Source of the DNA: SKPS01 sp964469215
Lineage (GTDB): Bacteria > Bacteroidota > Bacteroidia > Bacteroidales > SKPS01
Assembly (NCBI GenBank): GCA_964469215.1
Contig: CAYXYB010000009.1
Location: 1-64,000, forward strand
Direction: 5' to 3'
DNA length: 64,000 nucleotides
Shown here in pieces: positions 23,586 through 32,127 of this stretch. The notes below the pieces were generated by a model that worked only from the letters and a program-made list of their open reading frames with translations, was not told the DNA's origin and did no database searches. Position numbers and translations under genes: made by a program. Numbering within the stretch: the stretch's first letter is position 1; every line of letters starts with the position of its first letter.

Positions 23586-25130
23586 ATGCCCCTGCTTGGA
23601 AACCTTGTAAAAAAAGCATTTGAGCTCAAAAGAATCAAACCTTTGGACATCAGAAGGAGAAGGCACAGGGATCCCTATACTGCTCAGGCTAAAACCCTTG
23701 AAAACATCCTGACAAAGAGTTTCAATACTGCGTTTGGTGATTTCTACAATTTCGAGAAGATCCTTTTCAGCAGGAATATCGTAAAATCGTTTACCAGGGC
23801 TGTTCCTGTTCATGATTATAACGCTATTTTCAGCAAATGGTGGTACCGTCAGCTCAATGGAGAATCGTTTGTTACCTGGCCGGGAAAAGTAAAGTATTAT
23901 GCTCTGAGTTCCGGCACATCAGAATCGAGCTCAAAATACATTCCTGTTACGGCTGATATGATAAAAGCCATGCGTCGCACCAGCGTAAGACAACTGGTAT
24001 CACTGCTTAATTTCAGCCTGCCTCCAGACTTTTTTGAAAAGGGTATTCTTATGCTTGGAGGCTCCACCCACTTACAATATAACGGCACATACTACGAAGG
24101 TGATCTTTCGGGGATTAATACTGCCAAAATACCTTTCTGGTTCCAGCATTTTTATAAACCCGGAAGAAGAATCTCAAGAGAAAGGGATTGGAATACCAAA
24201 CTTAATGAGATTATAAAAAAAGCCCCTGAATGGGATATCGGAGCTATTGTTGGTGTGCCTGCTTGGTTTCAGATTCTGCTTGAAATGATTATTAAAAAAT
24301 ATAATCTCAAAAATATTCATGAAATCTGGCCAAATCTTATGGTGTTCTGTCATGGTGGGGTTGCTTTCGGCCCATACCGGAACGGCTTCGAAAAACTGCT
24401 GGGTAAACCTGTAACCTACATTGAAACCTATCTGGCTTCTGAAGGCTTTATTGCATTTCAGGATCGTCCGGATGCCCCGGGGATGAAAATGGTACTTGAC
24501 AATGGAATATTCTTTGAATTTGTACCATTCAACTCAAAAAACTTCGATGATGAGAACAACCTTGTTGAAAATCCGGTTACCTTAACTATTGATCAGGTTG
24601 AAGAGGGTAAGGAGTATGCCCTGCTTCTGACTACCGTTGCAGGTGCATGGCGCTATCTGATTGGTGATACTATAAGATTTACAGACATTTCAAGGAACGA
24701 AATAATAATTACCGGCCGTACCCGCCATTACCTTAATATTTGTGGTGAACACATGTCCCAGGAAAATATGAACCGCGCTATTGAAATGCTCGAACAACAG
24801 AAAGGTATCTCTATCAGAGAGTTTACCGTTACAGGCATAAAACACGGTAGTATGTTTGCCCATAAATGGTATCTGGGAACAGATGATCCCCTTGATCCGG
24901 TCAAAGCAGCCAGTCAAATAGATGAAAACCTTAAGATACTTAATGATGATTACAGGGTTGAACGTATTGCAGCCATCAGGGACGTTATCGTTGAAGTATT
25001 GCCGGTTAAAGTTTTTTACAATTGGATGGAAAAACATGGCAAATTAGGCTCACAGAATAAGTTCCCAAGAGTGATAAAGAACCAGAAGTACGAAGAATGG
25101 GAAGAGCATATTCAACAGTTTAAGAAATAA
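23586..25130 (+). CDS. GH3 auxin-responsive promoter family protein (ANL-type acyl-adenylating enzyme)
   Basis: This 514-residue protein belongs to the GH3 family of acyl-adenylate-forming enzymes. The phosphate-binding loop YYALSSGTSESSSKYIP is near residue 100, the acyl/ATP region includes YLASEGFIAFQD, and WRYLIGDTIRF with TGRTRHYLNICGEH carries the hinge to the C-terminal lid. Plant GH3 enzymes conjugate amino acids to auxin or jasmonate; bacterial ones, common in Bacteroidota, have no settled substrate. The likely chemistry is ATP-dependent amide formation between a carboxylic acid and an amine. It leads an apparent operon with a LysE-type exporter 11 bases downstream, so export of an amino-acid conjugate is conceivable, as inference only. 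Confidence 0.85.
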   Translation: MPLLGNLVKKAFELKRIKPLDIRRRRHRDPYTAQAKTLENILTKSFNTAFGDFYNFEKILFSRNIVKSFTRAVPVHDYNAIFSKWWYRQLNGESFVTWPGKVKYYALSSGTSESSSKYIPVTADMIKAMRRTSVRQLVSLLNFSLPPDFFEKGILMLGGSTHLQYNGTYYEGDLSGINTAKIPFWFQHFYKPGRRISRERDWNTKLNEIIKKAPEWDIGAIVGVPAWFQILLEMIIKKYNLKNIHEIWPNLMVFCHGGVAFGPYRNGFEKLLGKPVTYIETYLASEGFIAFQDRPDAPGMKMVLDNGIFFEFVPFNSKNFDDENNLVENPVTLTIDQVEEGKEYALLLTTVAGAWRYLIGDTIRFTDISRNEIIITGRTRHYLNICGEHMSQENMNRAIEMLEQQKGISIREFTVTGIKHGSMFAHKWYLGTDDPLDPVKAASQIDENLKILNDDYRVERIAAIRDVIVEVLPVKVFYNWMEKHGKLGSQNKFPRVIKNQKYEEWEEHIQQFKK

Positions 25131-25141
25131 ACATTTTTACG

Positions 25142-25795
25142 ATGGTACAAGCGTTTCTTCAGGGTATCATCCTCGGCCTCATCATCTCCATTACCATTGG
25201 GCCGGCTTTTTTTGCCATTATACAAACAGCAATATCACATGGTTTCCGATCAGGTATGCTCCTCGCTCTCGGAATTGTTTTAAGTGACCTTACCCTTATT
25301 CTGCTGTGCTACCTAGGCGCAACAGCTTTCTTCGACAATAATTCAAATAATCTTCACAATCTCTATCTCGGTATAGGAGGTGGTGCTCTTCTTATCGCTT
25401 TTGGCTCAATCACCTTTACACGTAAACCTGAAATGTTCAAACGTAGAAATCCAAAATACTCAACCCAGATAAAAACGCCTAAACCTCTGACTTATATTCT
25501 TAAAGGTTATTTTATGAATATCGCAAACCCGTTTCTGATATTTTTCTGGCTGGCTGCAATAAGTTGGGTAAAAGCAAACGCTCCGGATAATCAGTTACTC
25601 AACTTTGCAATCTCATTTTTCACCGGTACTCTTATTGTTATTTTTTCAATGGACCTTCTTAAATGTTTTATCGCCAATAAAATAAAGAAATACCTCACTA
25701 TCAGGCTTCTCTTCTGGATAAACAAAACCGTTGGCATTACCCTCGCAGCCTTTGGAATAGCCCTTATCTTAAAATCTGTATGGAACTTCTTATGA
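25142..25795 (+). CDS. LysE/RhtB family amino-acid exporter
   Basis: This 217-residue inner-membrane protein has about six transmembrane helices and the family start FLQGIILGLIISITIGPAF, with the conserved Gly-Pro. The second signature region is GFRSGMLLALGIVLSDL and the central helix region has the NIANPFLIFFWLA segment. LysE/RhtB proteins export basic or neutral amino acids and related small molecules using the proton gradient. The gene lies 11 bases after the GH3-family gene and 31 before a TonB-C protein, all in the same direction. Confidence 0.85.
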   Translation: MVQAFLQGIILGLIISITIGPAFFAIIQTAISHGFRSGMLLALGIVLSDLTLILLCYLGATAFFDNNSNNLHNLYLGIGGGALLIAFGSITFTRKPEMFKRRNPKYSTQIKTPKPLTYILKGYFMNIANPFLIFFWLAAISWVKANAPDNQLLNFAISFFTGTLIVIFSMDLLKCFIANKIKKYLTIRLLFWINKTVGITLAAFGIALILKSVWNFL

Positions 25796-25826
25796 TTCTG
25801 TTCTGTACTGAAAAAAATCTGAGATT

Positions 25827-26288
25827 TTGAAAGACGAAAAAAAACCGAGAAAGTTCCTCAAATTACCCGAGTATCCCGGAGGGAAAAAAGCTTTTAATAT
25901 TTATGTAAAACAGCACCTGAAGTATCCTGAAGAGGCTCTTAAAGCCGGTGTGGAAGGGGATGTAATTATCACTTATGAGGTGGATGATAATGGTGATGTA
26001 CTCAACCCAAAGGTGAAGCATGGAATTGGATATGGTTGTGACCAGGAGGCGCTGAATCTCATTTCAGGGATGAAATTTGCAGGTGCCAGAAACCGTGGTG
26101 TTAGAGTTAAAAGCAAATTTACAACCCGCATTCCTTTCCGTTTACCTGTGAAAGAAAAGTCAACAGGGATAAACTATCATATAACCTCACGGCCTGATAC
26201 ACCCAAAATCGGAAATCCGGCTGCAGGAAGACTGAGTTATACATGGCAGATACCTCTGAAAACAAATGATCCGGAAAAAGAAACGTGA
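25827..26288 (+). CDS. Stand-alone TonB C-terminal domain protein without membrane anchor
   Basis: This 153-residue protein is almost entirely a TonB C-terminal domain: YPGGKKAFNIYVKQHLKYP, EEALKAGVEGDVIITYEV, and the GYGCDQEALNLISGMKF helix, ending in TRIPFRL. It has no transmembrane helix or signal peptide, so it cannot be a classical energy transducer. The only plausible start is TTG at 25827: an in-frame TGA lies 16 bases upstream and no ATG precedes the domain. Such lone TonB-C proteins recur in Bacteroidota and may act as adaptors; their function is unknown. It overlaps the next gene by 23 bases. Confidence 0.75.
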   Translation: MKDEKKPRKFLKLPEYPGGKKAFNIYVKQHLKYPEEALKAGVEGDVIITYEVDDNGDVLNPKVKHGIGYGCDQEALNLISGMKFAGARNRGVRVKSKFTTRIPFRLPVKEKSTGINYHITSRPDTPKIGNPAAGRLSYTWQIPLKTNDPEKET

Positions 26289-26964
26289 CAGGCGATGGTC
26301 TGTAATGCTTATTGTTCTGATTCTGACAATTGGAGGTGCTTACCTTTATAACACCTTCATAAATTTCCGGTACCGTCCTGGAAACGCAATAGTGGTCGAC
26401 ACCGATGTGGTTGAAAAAACCTTAATTAATTACGGGCAGGAGGTTTCTGTTTATGCTGCCAAATACAAGCTCCCTGTATCTTATCTTCTGGCTTTGATCG
26501 TTCTTGAGTCTTCAGGGCGAAAGATTATTCCTCCCAGGTTTGAACCTCATGTTTATGATAGACTCAAAGAGGTAAAACATGGTAAGCGTCCATCATACGA
26601 ACATGTGACTCCTGCTCACATTGCTGATGCCACAGATGATGCGTTGAAAAATCTTTCTTCATCCTGGGGACCATTTCAACTTATGGGATATAAATGCCTT
26701 CTTCTCGATATAAAAATTAAGGATATCAGGGGAAATGATGCTGTCTTCTGGGGAATACACTGGATAGATCTTACCTATGGCAGAGAATTGAAAAACGGAA
26801 AATTCAAGGATGCTTTCCACATTCACAATACCGGGCGTAAATACCCAAAATACGGCCGTCCTTTTACCCACGACCCCGGTTATGTTCAGAGAGGCCTAAG
26901 CTATATGCAGAAGTTCGAAGACCGTTTGGCAAAACAAAAAAGTGCAAACCCAACTGCACCATAA
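26266..26964 (+). CDS. Membrane-anchored lysozyme-like (N-acetylmuramidase/transglycosylase) protein
   Basis: This 232-residue protein has a basic N terminus, one transmembrane helix (VMLIVLILTIGGAYLYNTF) and a lysozyme-fold domain. ALIVLESSGR supplies the probable catalytic Glu, followed by RFEPHVYDR and SSSWGPFQLMGYKC, an arrangement like the N-acetylmuramidase family (SWGxFQIMG motif) and lytic transglycosylases. It probably cleaves peptidoglycan glycan strands from the periplasmic side of the inner membrane. Its start lies inside the preceding TonB-C gene in another frame, so translation is likely coupled. Convergent with the DUF4197 gene. Confidence 0.65.
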   Translation: MIRKKKRDRRWSVMLIVLILTIGGAYLYNTFINFRYRPGNAIVVDTDVVEKTLINYGQEVSVYAAKYKLPVSYLLALIVLESSGRKIIPPRFEPHVYDRLKEVKHGKRPSYEHVTPAHIADATDDALKNLSSSWGPFQLMGYKCLLLDIKIKDIRGNDAVFWGIHWIDLTYGRELKNGKFKDAFHIHNTGRKYPKYGRPFTHDPGYVQRGLSYMQKFEDRLAKQKSANPTAP

Positions 26965-26971
26965 TACCCTG

Positions 26972-27703
26972 CTACTTTTTGTCCAGCTCGCCAAATACCC
27001 TTTTCAGAATTTCATTAACCCTTGCTGCAGGATTCTCCCTTATTTTCTTCTCCTCCTCACCAATACGGACAAACAGTGCATTTATTGACTTGTCTGTAAC
27101 ATACTTTGGCAGGTCTGTTGTGACAGGTGTCACTCCGGGAACCCTGTTATATGCTGAGGCAACATCATTCCATGCTTTTGTTACCTTAACCTTGTTGTCG
27201 AGCACATTCTTAACCCTGGGTATAAAAGCATTGAAAAGCTGTCCTGATGTCTTGTTGCGAAAGAACTGTGTGGCAGCCTGATCCCCTCCGAATAAAATAT
27301 TGCGGCCATCAGCAATGGTCATCGAAGTGATTGCTCCTACAAAAATAGGGGTGGCTTCCTTCACAGCTTCCTCAGCTCCCCTGTTCAACTTCTCAATAAA
27401 ATCATCAACCAGACTGCCCATACCTATCGACCTTAGTTTTGTCTCAACCTGCCTCACCTCAGAAGGAAACGGTATCTTGAAACGGGTGCTTTTGAAGAAT
27501 GCGTCCCTTATACTCAGTGTACTTACCGCATTGTTGGTGCCTACTTTCAGTGCCTCTTTCAACCCGTTTACTATTTGTGAATCAGTGAGCGACCCCGATT
27601 GACTCCCCTGTTTCATGGCTTGCTGTGCTCCGTATTGTAATACTTCACACGCTGTTAAGGTTATCATCAACCCAAACAAAATAAAAATCAATCCTCTTTT
27701 CAT
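26972..27703 (-). CDS. DUF4197 domain-containing lipoprotein
   Basis: This 243-residue protein has a lipoprotein signal (LMITLTAC, Cys near 19) and the DUF4197 domain over almost all the rest, starting LTDSQIVNGLKEALKVG and ending in the basic RVNEILKRVFGELDKK region. The helix-rich middle includes ADGRNILFGGDQAATQFF. DUF4197 proteins are predicted periplasmic lipoproteins of Proteobacteria and Bacteroidota with no known role. Gene order here gives no hint: it is a single gene, convergent with the muramidase-like gene and divergent from frr. Confidence 0.88.
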   Translation of the reverse strand: MKRGLIFILFGLMITLTACEVLQYGAQQAMKQGSQSGSLTDSQIVNGLKEALKVGTNNAVSTLSIRDAFFKSTRFKIPFPSEVRQVETKLRSIGMGSLVDDFIEKLNRGAEEAVKEATPIFVGAITSMTIADGRNILFGGDQAATQFFRNKTSGQLFNAFIPRVKNVLDNKVKVTKAWNDVASAYNRVPGVTPVTTDLPKYVTDKSINALFVRIGEEEKKIRENPAARVNEILKRVFGELDKK

Positions 27704-27824
27704 CTTAGTGGCTTTTTATTGATTTATAACTAATCGTTATGCAAAAATAGGTCTAAACCTGACCCGATTCATATAAAAATTAAAAATATCAAGTAGTCAG
27801 GATAAATATTTCTGACAAAAAATG

Positions 27825-27832
27825 TATGTTTG
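27825..27832 (+). promoter_or_regulatory. -7 box TATGTTTG for frr
   Basis: TATGTTTG fits TAnnTTTG and lies 28 bases before the first frr ATG. Confidence 0.5.
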
Positions 27833-27860
27833 TAGTTGAATTACCAAAGAAGTTATTGAA

Positions 27861-28424
27861 ATGATGCAGGAAACGACAGAATGTTTTAACAAAGCCAGAA
27901 ACGGTATGGTTCAGGCAATTGATCACCTGGAAAAAGAGTTTCAGAAGATCAGGGCAGGCAAAGCTCACCCCCAGATGCTAGACAGCGTAAAAGTTGAAAG
28001 TTACGGCACTCTTATGCCTATTAATCAGATTGCCAGTATAAACACCCCAGATGCAAGATCAATAATCCTGCAACCATGGGATAAATCACTTATCGGAACC
28101 ATTGAAAAAGCAATTATGGCAGCAAACCTCGGGTTCAATCCTCAAAACGACGGCGTGATAATACGGATAATTGTACCTGAGCTTACCGAAGAGCGTAGAA
28201 AAGAGCTTGTAAAACATGCTAAGAATGAGATGGAGAATGCCAAGATCTCAATCCGAAACGCCAGAAGAATTGCCATTGATGAAGGCAAAAAACTTGAAAA
28301 AGAGAGTGTGCCGGAAGACGAATGTAAAAAACTTAGCGCTGATGTTCAAAAACTTCATGATGATTATATCAAAAGAGCTGATGAAATTTTTGCATTGAAA
28401 GAGAAGGAGATAATGACAATCTGA
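27861..28424 (+). CDS. frr: Ribosome recycling factor
   Basis: This 187-residue protein frees ribosomes from mRNA after termination, together with EF-G. It has the expected two domains: the three-helix bundle with FQKIRAGKAHPQMLDSVKV, and the small alpha/beta domain containing YGTLMPINQIASINTPDAR and the LTEERRKELVKHAKNE segment at the return helix. Length and sequence are typical. Two adjacent ATG codons (27861 and 27864) are possible starts. pyrH, the usual neighbour in many bacteria, is not present; frr seems to be transcribed alone and converges on the radical SAM gene after 11 bases. Confidence 0.96.
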   Translation: MMQETTECFNKARNGMVQAIDHLEKEFQKIRAGKAHPQMLDSVKVESYGTLMPINQIASINTPDARSIILQPWDKSLIGTIEKAIMAANLGFNPQNDGVIIRIIVPELTEERRKELVKHAKNEMENAKISIRNARRIAIDEGKKLEKESVPEDECKKLSADVQKLHDDYIKRADEIFALKEKEIMTI

Positions 28425-28435
28425 TCAGTAACACT

Positions 28436-29485
28436 TTAGCCACATTCATAATAACACTTCGATAAACCTTCACCGCAGTTTGTGCAGATATCAATACCTT
28501 TTCTGTTGTTGAAGACTTTTTGCCTGAATAACCTGTATTTGCCACCTTTCCAGATGGACAGGAAATTTTCCTCTGAGAGATCCCCAAGCCGAAATTCACC
28601 ATCCTTGTCGTAACAACACGGTAATACATGGCCATTCCACGTGATAACTGAACCAAACCACAACCGTCTGCAGTAATTTGGAAAATTGCTCCTGATAACA
28701 TAACCGGAGTCACCCTTCCTTAAATACCTGCTGTGCTTTTCTTCCATGGGCATGAGGGAATTCCCCGACTTGAAATCGTAGAACTGTGCTGTTTTAAATT
28801 GCACCTCATCAATTCCCTTTCGGGTTTTCATCTGTCTGAACGATTCAGCCTGATGAGAATTATTGCTTAATAACAGACACTGAATAATTAGATATGGATG
28901 GCTGCTGTTCCTTTCATTCTTTATTCTGCATAATGTTTCTATACCTTCTGTCACACTGTTGAGATCACCACCCCTTCGATATTTTTCATAAGATTCCTGA
29001 TCAAGGCCATCAAGCGAAACCACAAGCCTGTCAAGTCCGGCATCAATAATTGCATTGCAGTTCTCCTCAGTAAGATAATGGCCGTTTGTGGAAATCATTA
29101 TGTAAAAACGGTTCTTTTCTGCAAACCTGATCATGTCAACCAACTCCTTATGAAGAAAAGGTTCTCCCTGGAAGTAAAGGTTTAACCAGATTGTACTTTT
29201 CCGTAATTCGTTAACCCATCTTGTAAAATCCTGCATATTCACTGACCCTGTGAGCCTTGTAAACTTCCTCATACCTGAAAGGCATTCCGGACATTGCAGA
29301 TTGCAAAAAGTGGTTGCTTCGATTGAAATTGCTGCAGGCCCCCGTGCAATAATGAATATCCTGAGATATCGTGCAATCCACCATGTAAACTGTAATTGCA
29401 ACAGATTCACCAGCCTGCTGAATGAGACACACCTTATCAGCCTTAACAGGTCTTTGACCCGTGATCTGATTTTAATCACTTCCAC
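28436..29485 (-). CDS. Radical SAM/SPASM domain protein
   Basis: This 349-residue protein has the radical SAM motif CNLQCPEC near residue 60 (C-x3-C-x2-C), a TNGHYL strand and a C-terminal SPASM-like cysteine set (CRRLWFGSVITW, LPCCYDKDGEF, DICTNCGEG) that should bind auxiliary iron-sulfur clusters. The family includes peptide-modifying enzymes, sulfatase maturases and others, so the substrate is open. No small precursor peptide gene is seen nearby. The start is a GTG at 29485 that lies inside the 3' end of the AI-2E family gene (14-base overlap), so the two form a coupled pair. The N-terminal 45 residues are basic and hydrophobic. Confidence 0.8.
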   Translation of the reverse strand: MEVIKIRSRVKDLLRLIRCVSFSRLVNLLQLQFTWWIARYLRIFIIARGPAAISIEATTFCNLQCPECLSGMRKFTRLTGSVNMQDFTRWVNELRKSTIWLNLYFQGEPFLHKELVDMIRFAEKNRFYIMISTNGHYLTEENCNAIIDAGLDRLVVSLDGLDQESYEKYRRGGDLNSVTEGIETLCRIKNERNSSHPYLIIQCLLLSNNSHQAESFRQMKTRKGIDEVQFKTAQFYDFKSGNSLMPMEEKHSRYLRKGDSGYVIRSNFPNYCRRLWFGSVITWNGHVLPCCYDKDGEFRLGDLSEENFLSIWKGGKYRLFRQKVFNNRKGIDICTNCGEGLSKCYYECG

Positions 29486-30626
29486 TTCTGGACAACCTTC
29501 TGGTTAAACGTTGCACAAACTCGTATTTCAAAAGGAATTCCCTTGCAATTATTCTGAGTACAGTATAGGCAGGTATTGCAAGGATCATCCCCGGAATCCC
29601 TGCAAGGCTTCCTGCCATAAGTATCACAATAAATATCTCCATTGGATGTGCCAGAACACTGTTCGAATAGATAACCGGTTGTAATACAAGATTGTCTATC
29701 AGGTTAGATACTACAAAAACCCCAATAATACCACCAACCATTGGTATAAGCTGAGTGTATAGGTCTGCCCCCAGATTGGTGGTGGCTACAAGTAATGCGC
29801 CGATGGTGGCACCGATTATCGGGCCCAAATATGGGATTACATTCATCATACCTCCCATAAATCCAACAAGAAACGCATTTTCGATACCAATTATGAGTCC
29901 ACCGGTTGTGATCAGGGTTATCATTGATACCAGTTCAATTACCAAACCTATAAAGTACCGGGTTAACAACCGCTTGCTGTCGTATAGAATATTTATCGCT
30001 ACATCCTTATACTTTGATGGCACAAAAAGAAGAATGCCGTTGAAAAATAGTTTATCCTCTTTCAGAAAGAAAAAGGTCATAAACAATACGGCAAAAACAC
30101 CGATAAAAAGAAAACCTGCAACATTGACAGCCCTTTGCAGAAGTGCCGACACATCAATATAATCCATTATCCTTACCACTTCCTGGCTCACAGTCTGGTC
30201 TATAGTTTCCCCCTCTTCAAGCAAACCATATTTAATGAGCTCTTTTTCCAGCTTCGACAGCGGTTCATCGTAAGTCAGCACTATCTGGTCAACATCAATC
30301 TCGGAAATAGTCTGTGCCTGCCTTGCAATGATTGGAACAACAACAACAACAATAGTTGTAAGTACACCCAACATTATAAGCAATGCAATGAGCGCATTGA
30401 GAGAATGGGGCAACCTGAACCGTCCTATCTTGACCTTATCAAGCCACGCAACAATAGGGTGCCCGATTATCGATAAAATGCCGGCAATGAAGAAAAATGC
30501 CACAATATCAAAAAAGTACCAGATGCCAAAAGCTACAACAGCAATTATAGCAAGTGCAACCAATACTTTTCTGATACCAGGAAGTTGAAAACCCTCAACC
30601 GGATCCTGGTTGTTTTGACTGTTCAT
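29472..30626 (-). CDS. AI-2E family transporter (putative permease)
   Basis: This 384-residue inner-membrane protein has seven to eight hydrophobic helices, with the paired N-terminal helices, a central extracytoplasmic region (about 120-170), and the conserved GMMNVIPYLGPIIGATIGAL and HPMEIFIVILMAGSLAGIPG segments of the AI-2E/PerM/YdiK family. Despite the name, members serve varied roles, including Na+/H+ antiport and export of small molecules. The ATG at 30626 is preferred; a TTG at 30650 is also in frame. It overlaps the radical SAM/SPASM gene and probably forms one transcript with it. Confidence 0.85.
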   Translation of the reverse strand: MNSQNNQDPVEGFQLPGIRKVLVALAIIAVVAFGIWYFFDIVAFFFIAGILSIIGHPIVAWLDKVKIGRFRLPHSLNALIALLIMLGVLTTIVVVVVPIIARQAQTISEIDVDQIVLTYDEPLSKLEKELIKYGLLEEGETIDQTVSQEVVRIMDYIDVSALLQRAVNVAGFLFIGVFAVLFMTFFFLKEDKLFFNGILLFVPSKYKDVAINILYDSKRLLTRYFIGLVIELVSMITLITTGGLIIGIENAFLVGFMGGMMNVIPYLGPIIGATIGALLVATTNLGADLYTQLIPMVGGIIGVFVVSNLIDNLVLQPVIYSNSVLAHPMEIFIVILMAGSLAGIPGMILAIPAYTVLRIIAREFLLKYEFVQRLTRRLSRSGSD

Positions 30627-30837
30627 GTTCCCTTTGTTTTGTTTCTTCAATTAATTAAACAACTGCTCATTAGCGTTTTAACCTGCTCTATTTTCCCTCG
30701 ACCGAGATATAAATACAAAAAGATAAGATTACTCAATTTGCTTCATGCCCGAAGATCTTCAGTTTTATCCATTGAGATGTTAAAGATAATTCATTTTCGT
30801 AAGTTTTCTTACTGATAATCATTACAGGATTTATATA

Positions 30838-32127
30838 TTATCCAATAACTTCAAAACGGTGCATGTCCTGTTTAATGAAGATGAACAACAGGAGAGTAAA
30901 TGCCCAAAGGGAAGATCCTCCATAACTCAAAAAGGGCAATGGTATTCCAATCACCGGAGCCAAACCTATTGTCATTCCAACATTAACAAAAAAATGGAAA
31001 AACAGCAGGGAAGCTGCCGCATATCCATATATCCTGCTGAATTCTGAGCGTTGCATCTCAGCACGTTTTATTATTCTTATCAGCAGAATCAGATAAAGTG
31101 ATATTATGAGCAAACTACCTGCAAAACCCCACTCCTCTCCTACAGTGCAGAAAATAAAATCTGTATCCTGCTCAGGAATAAAATTCATCTTGGTCTGGGT
31201 TCCTTTCAGATATCCCTTCCCAATGATACCTCCCGAACCAATAGCCACTTTCGACTGATAAAAATTGTATCCAACACTCTTAATATCACGGTCAACACCC
31301 TGAAGATTTGACATATAAACCTCTATTCTCTCCTTCTGATGTGGTTTTAAAGCTTTTGAGTAGATATAATCGAACGCAAATATTAAAGTAATGGCCGAAA
31401 GTGCAATAATGCCTATAAAAATAATCTCACGGATTCTGGATCTGAAATAGAAAATGAGCAAGCCTGCAATTACGGTGATTACCGCAGACAGTATCAATTT
31501 CGACATGAGCATATCAAGAATAAATAAAAGCACAACTGTAAGTGCACCAAAAAGATACCATTTTCTCAGTCCAAACCTGTACAACATAAGTACCAGTGCC
31601 AACAGTACAACTGCCGAACCCATATCTGGCTGAAGTATGATCAGAGCTGTTGGCAGAAGAATTATCCCTGCTATCACCAGTGATGATTTTCTGTTCCTGA
31701 TATCAAAACCAAGTCTGCTCATATATCGTGATAATGCGAGTGCTGTGGCTACCTTCACAAACTCAGCAGGCTGCAAGGCAAATCCACCGATCTGGAACCA
31801 GCTCTTTGAATTGTTAACCTCTTTGCCAAAGAACAAAACAGCTACCAGTAAAACAATAAAAATAAGATATAATATATAAGAAAATGACGGAATTGCCCGT
31901 GGATCTATAATAAGTATCGCGATACCAAGCAACATTGCAAGCCCTATCCATAAAATCTGCTTACCGTAACGTTGCGAGAAATCGAAAATGTTGATTAGTT
32001 CATCTTTGTTCCCTGAAGAATATATGTTTAACCAACCTGCGAAAACCAGAGCTAACCAGATAGCAATCATCATCCAGTCAAGATTGGAGAAGAATCCTCT
32101 GTTTTGAAATGTTGTTCTCTGTATCAT
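30838..32127 (-). CDS. rodA: Rod shape-determining protein RodA (SEDS glycosyltransferase)
   Basis: This 429-residue polytopic protein polymerises lipid II in the lateral wall elongation complex. It has about ten transmembrane helices, the SEDS motifs GGFALQPAEFVKVATALAL, LQPDMGSAVVLLAL, GSGGIIGKGYLKGTQTKM with the catalytic Asp loop FIPEQDTDFIFCTVGEE, and PFLSYGGSSLW near the C terminus. Its ATG overlaps the stop of mrdA by four bases (ATGA), so the transpeptidase and polymerase partners are translationally coupled. It is the last gene of a two-gene operon. Confidence 0.95.
   Translation of the reverse strand: MIQRTTFQNRGFFSNLDWMMIAIWLALVFAGWLNIYSSGNKDELINIFDFSQRYGKQILWIGLAMLLGIAILIIDPRAIPSFSYILYLIFIVLLVAVLFFGKEVNNSKSWFQIGGFALQPAEFVKVATALALSRYMSRLGFDIRNRKSSLVIAGIILLPTALIILQPDMGSAVVLLALVLMLYRFGLRKWYLFGALTVVLLFILDMLMSKLILSAVITVIAGLLIFYFRSRIREIIFIGIIALSAITLIFAFDYIYSKALKPHQKERIEVYMSNLQGVDRDIKSVGYNFYQSKVAIGSGGIIGKGYLKGTQTKMNFIPEQDTDFIFCTVGEEWGFAGSLLIISLYLILLIRIIKRAEMQRSEFSRIYGYAAASLLFFHFFVNVGMTIGLAPVIGIPLPFLSYGGSSLWAFTLLLFIFIKQDMHRFEVIG

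Noticed and set aside
28425..29500. RiPP precursor peptide for the radical SAM/SPASM protein
   Set aside because: The flanking gaps are 11 bases or overlaps, and no small Cys-, Ser- or Gly-rich frame with a leader is found in the neighbouring sequence.
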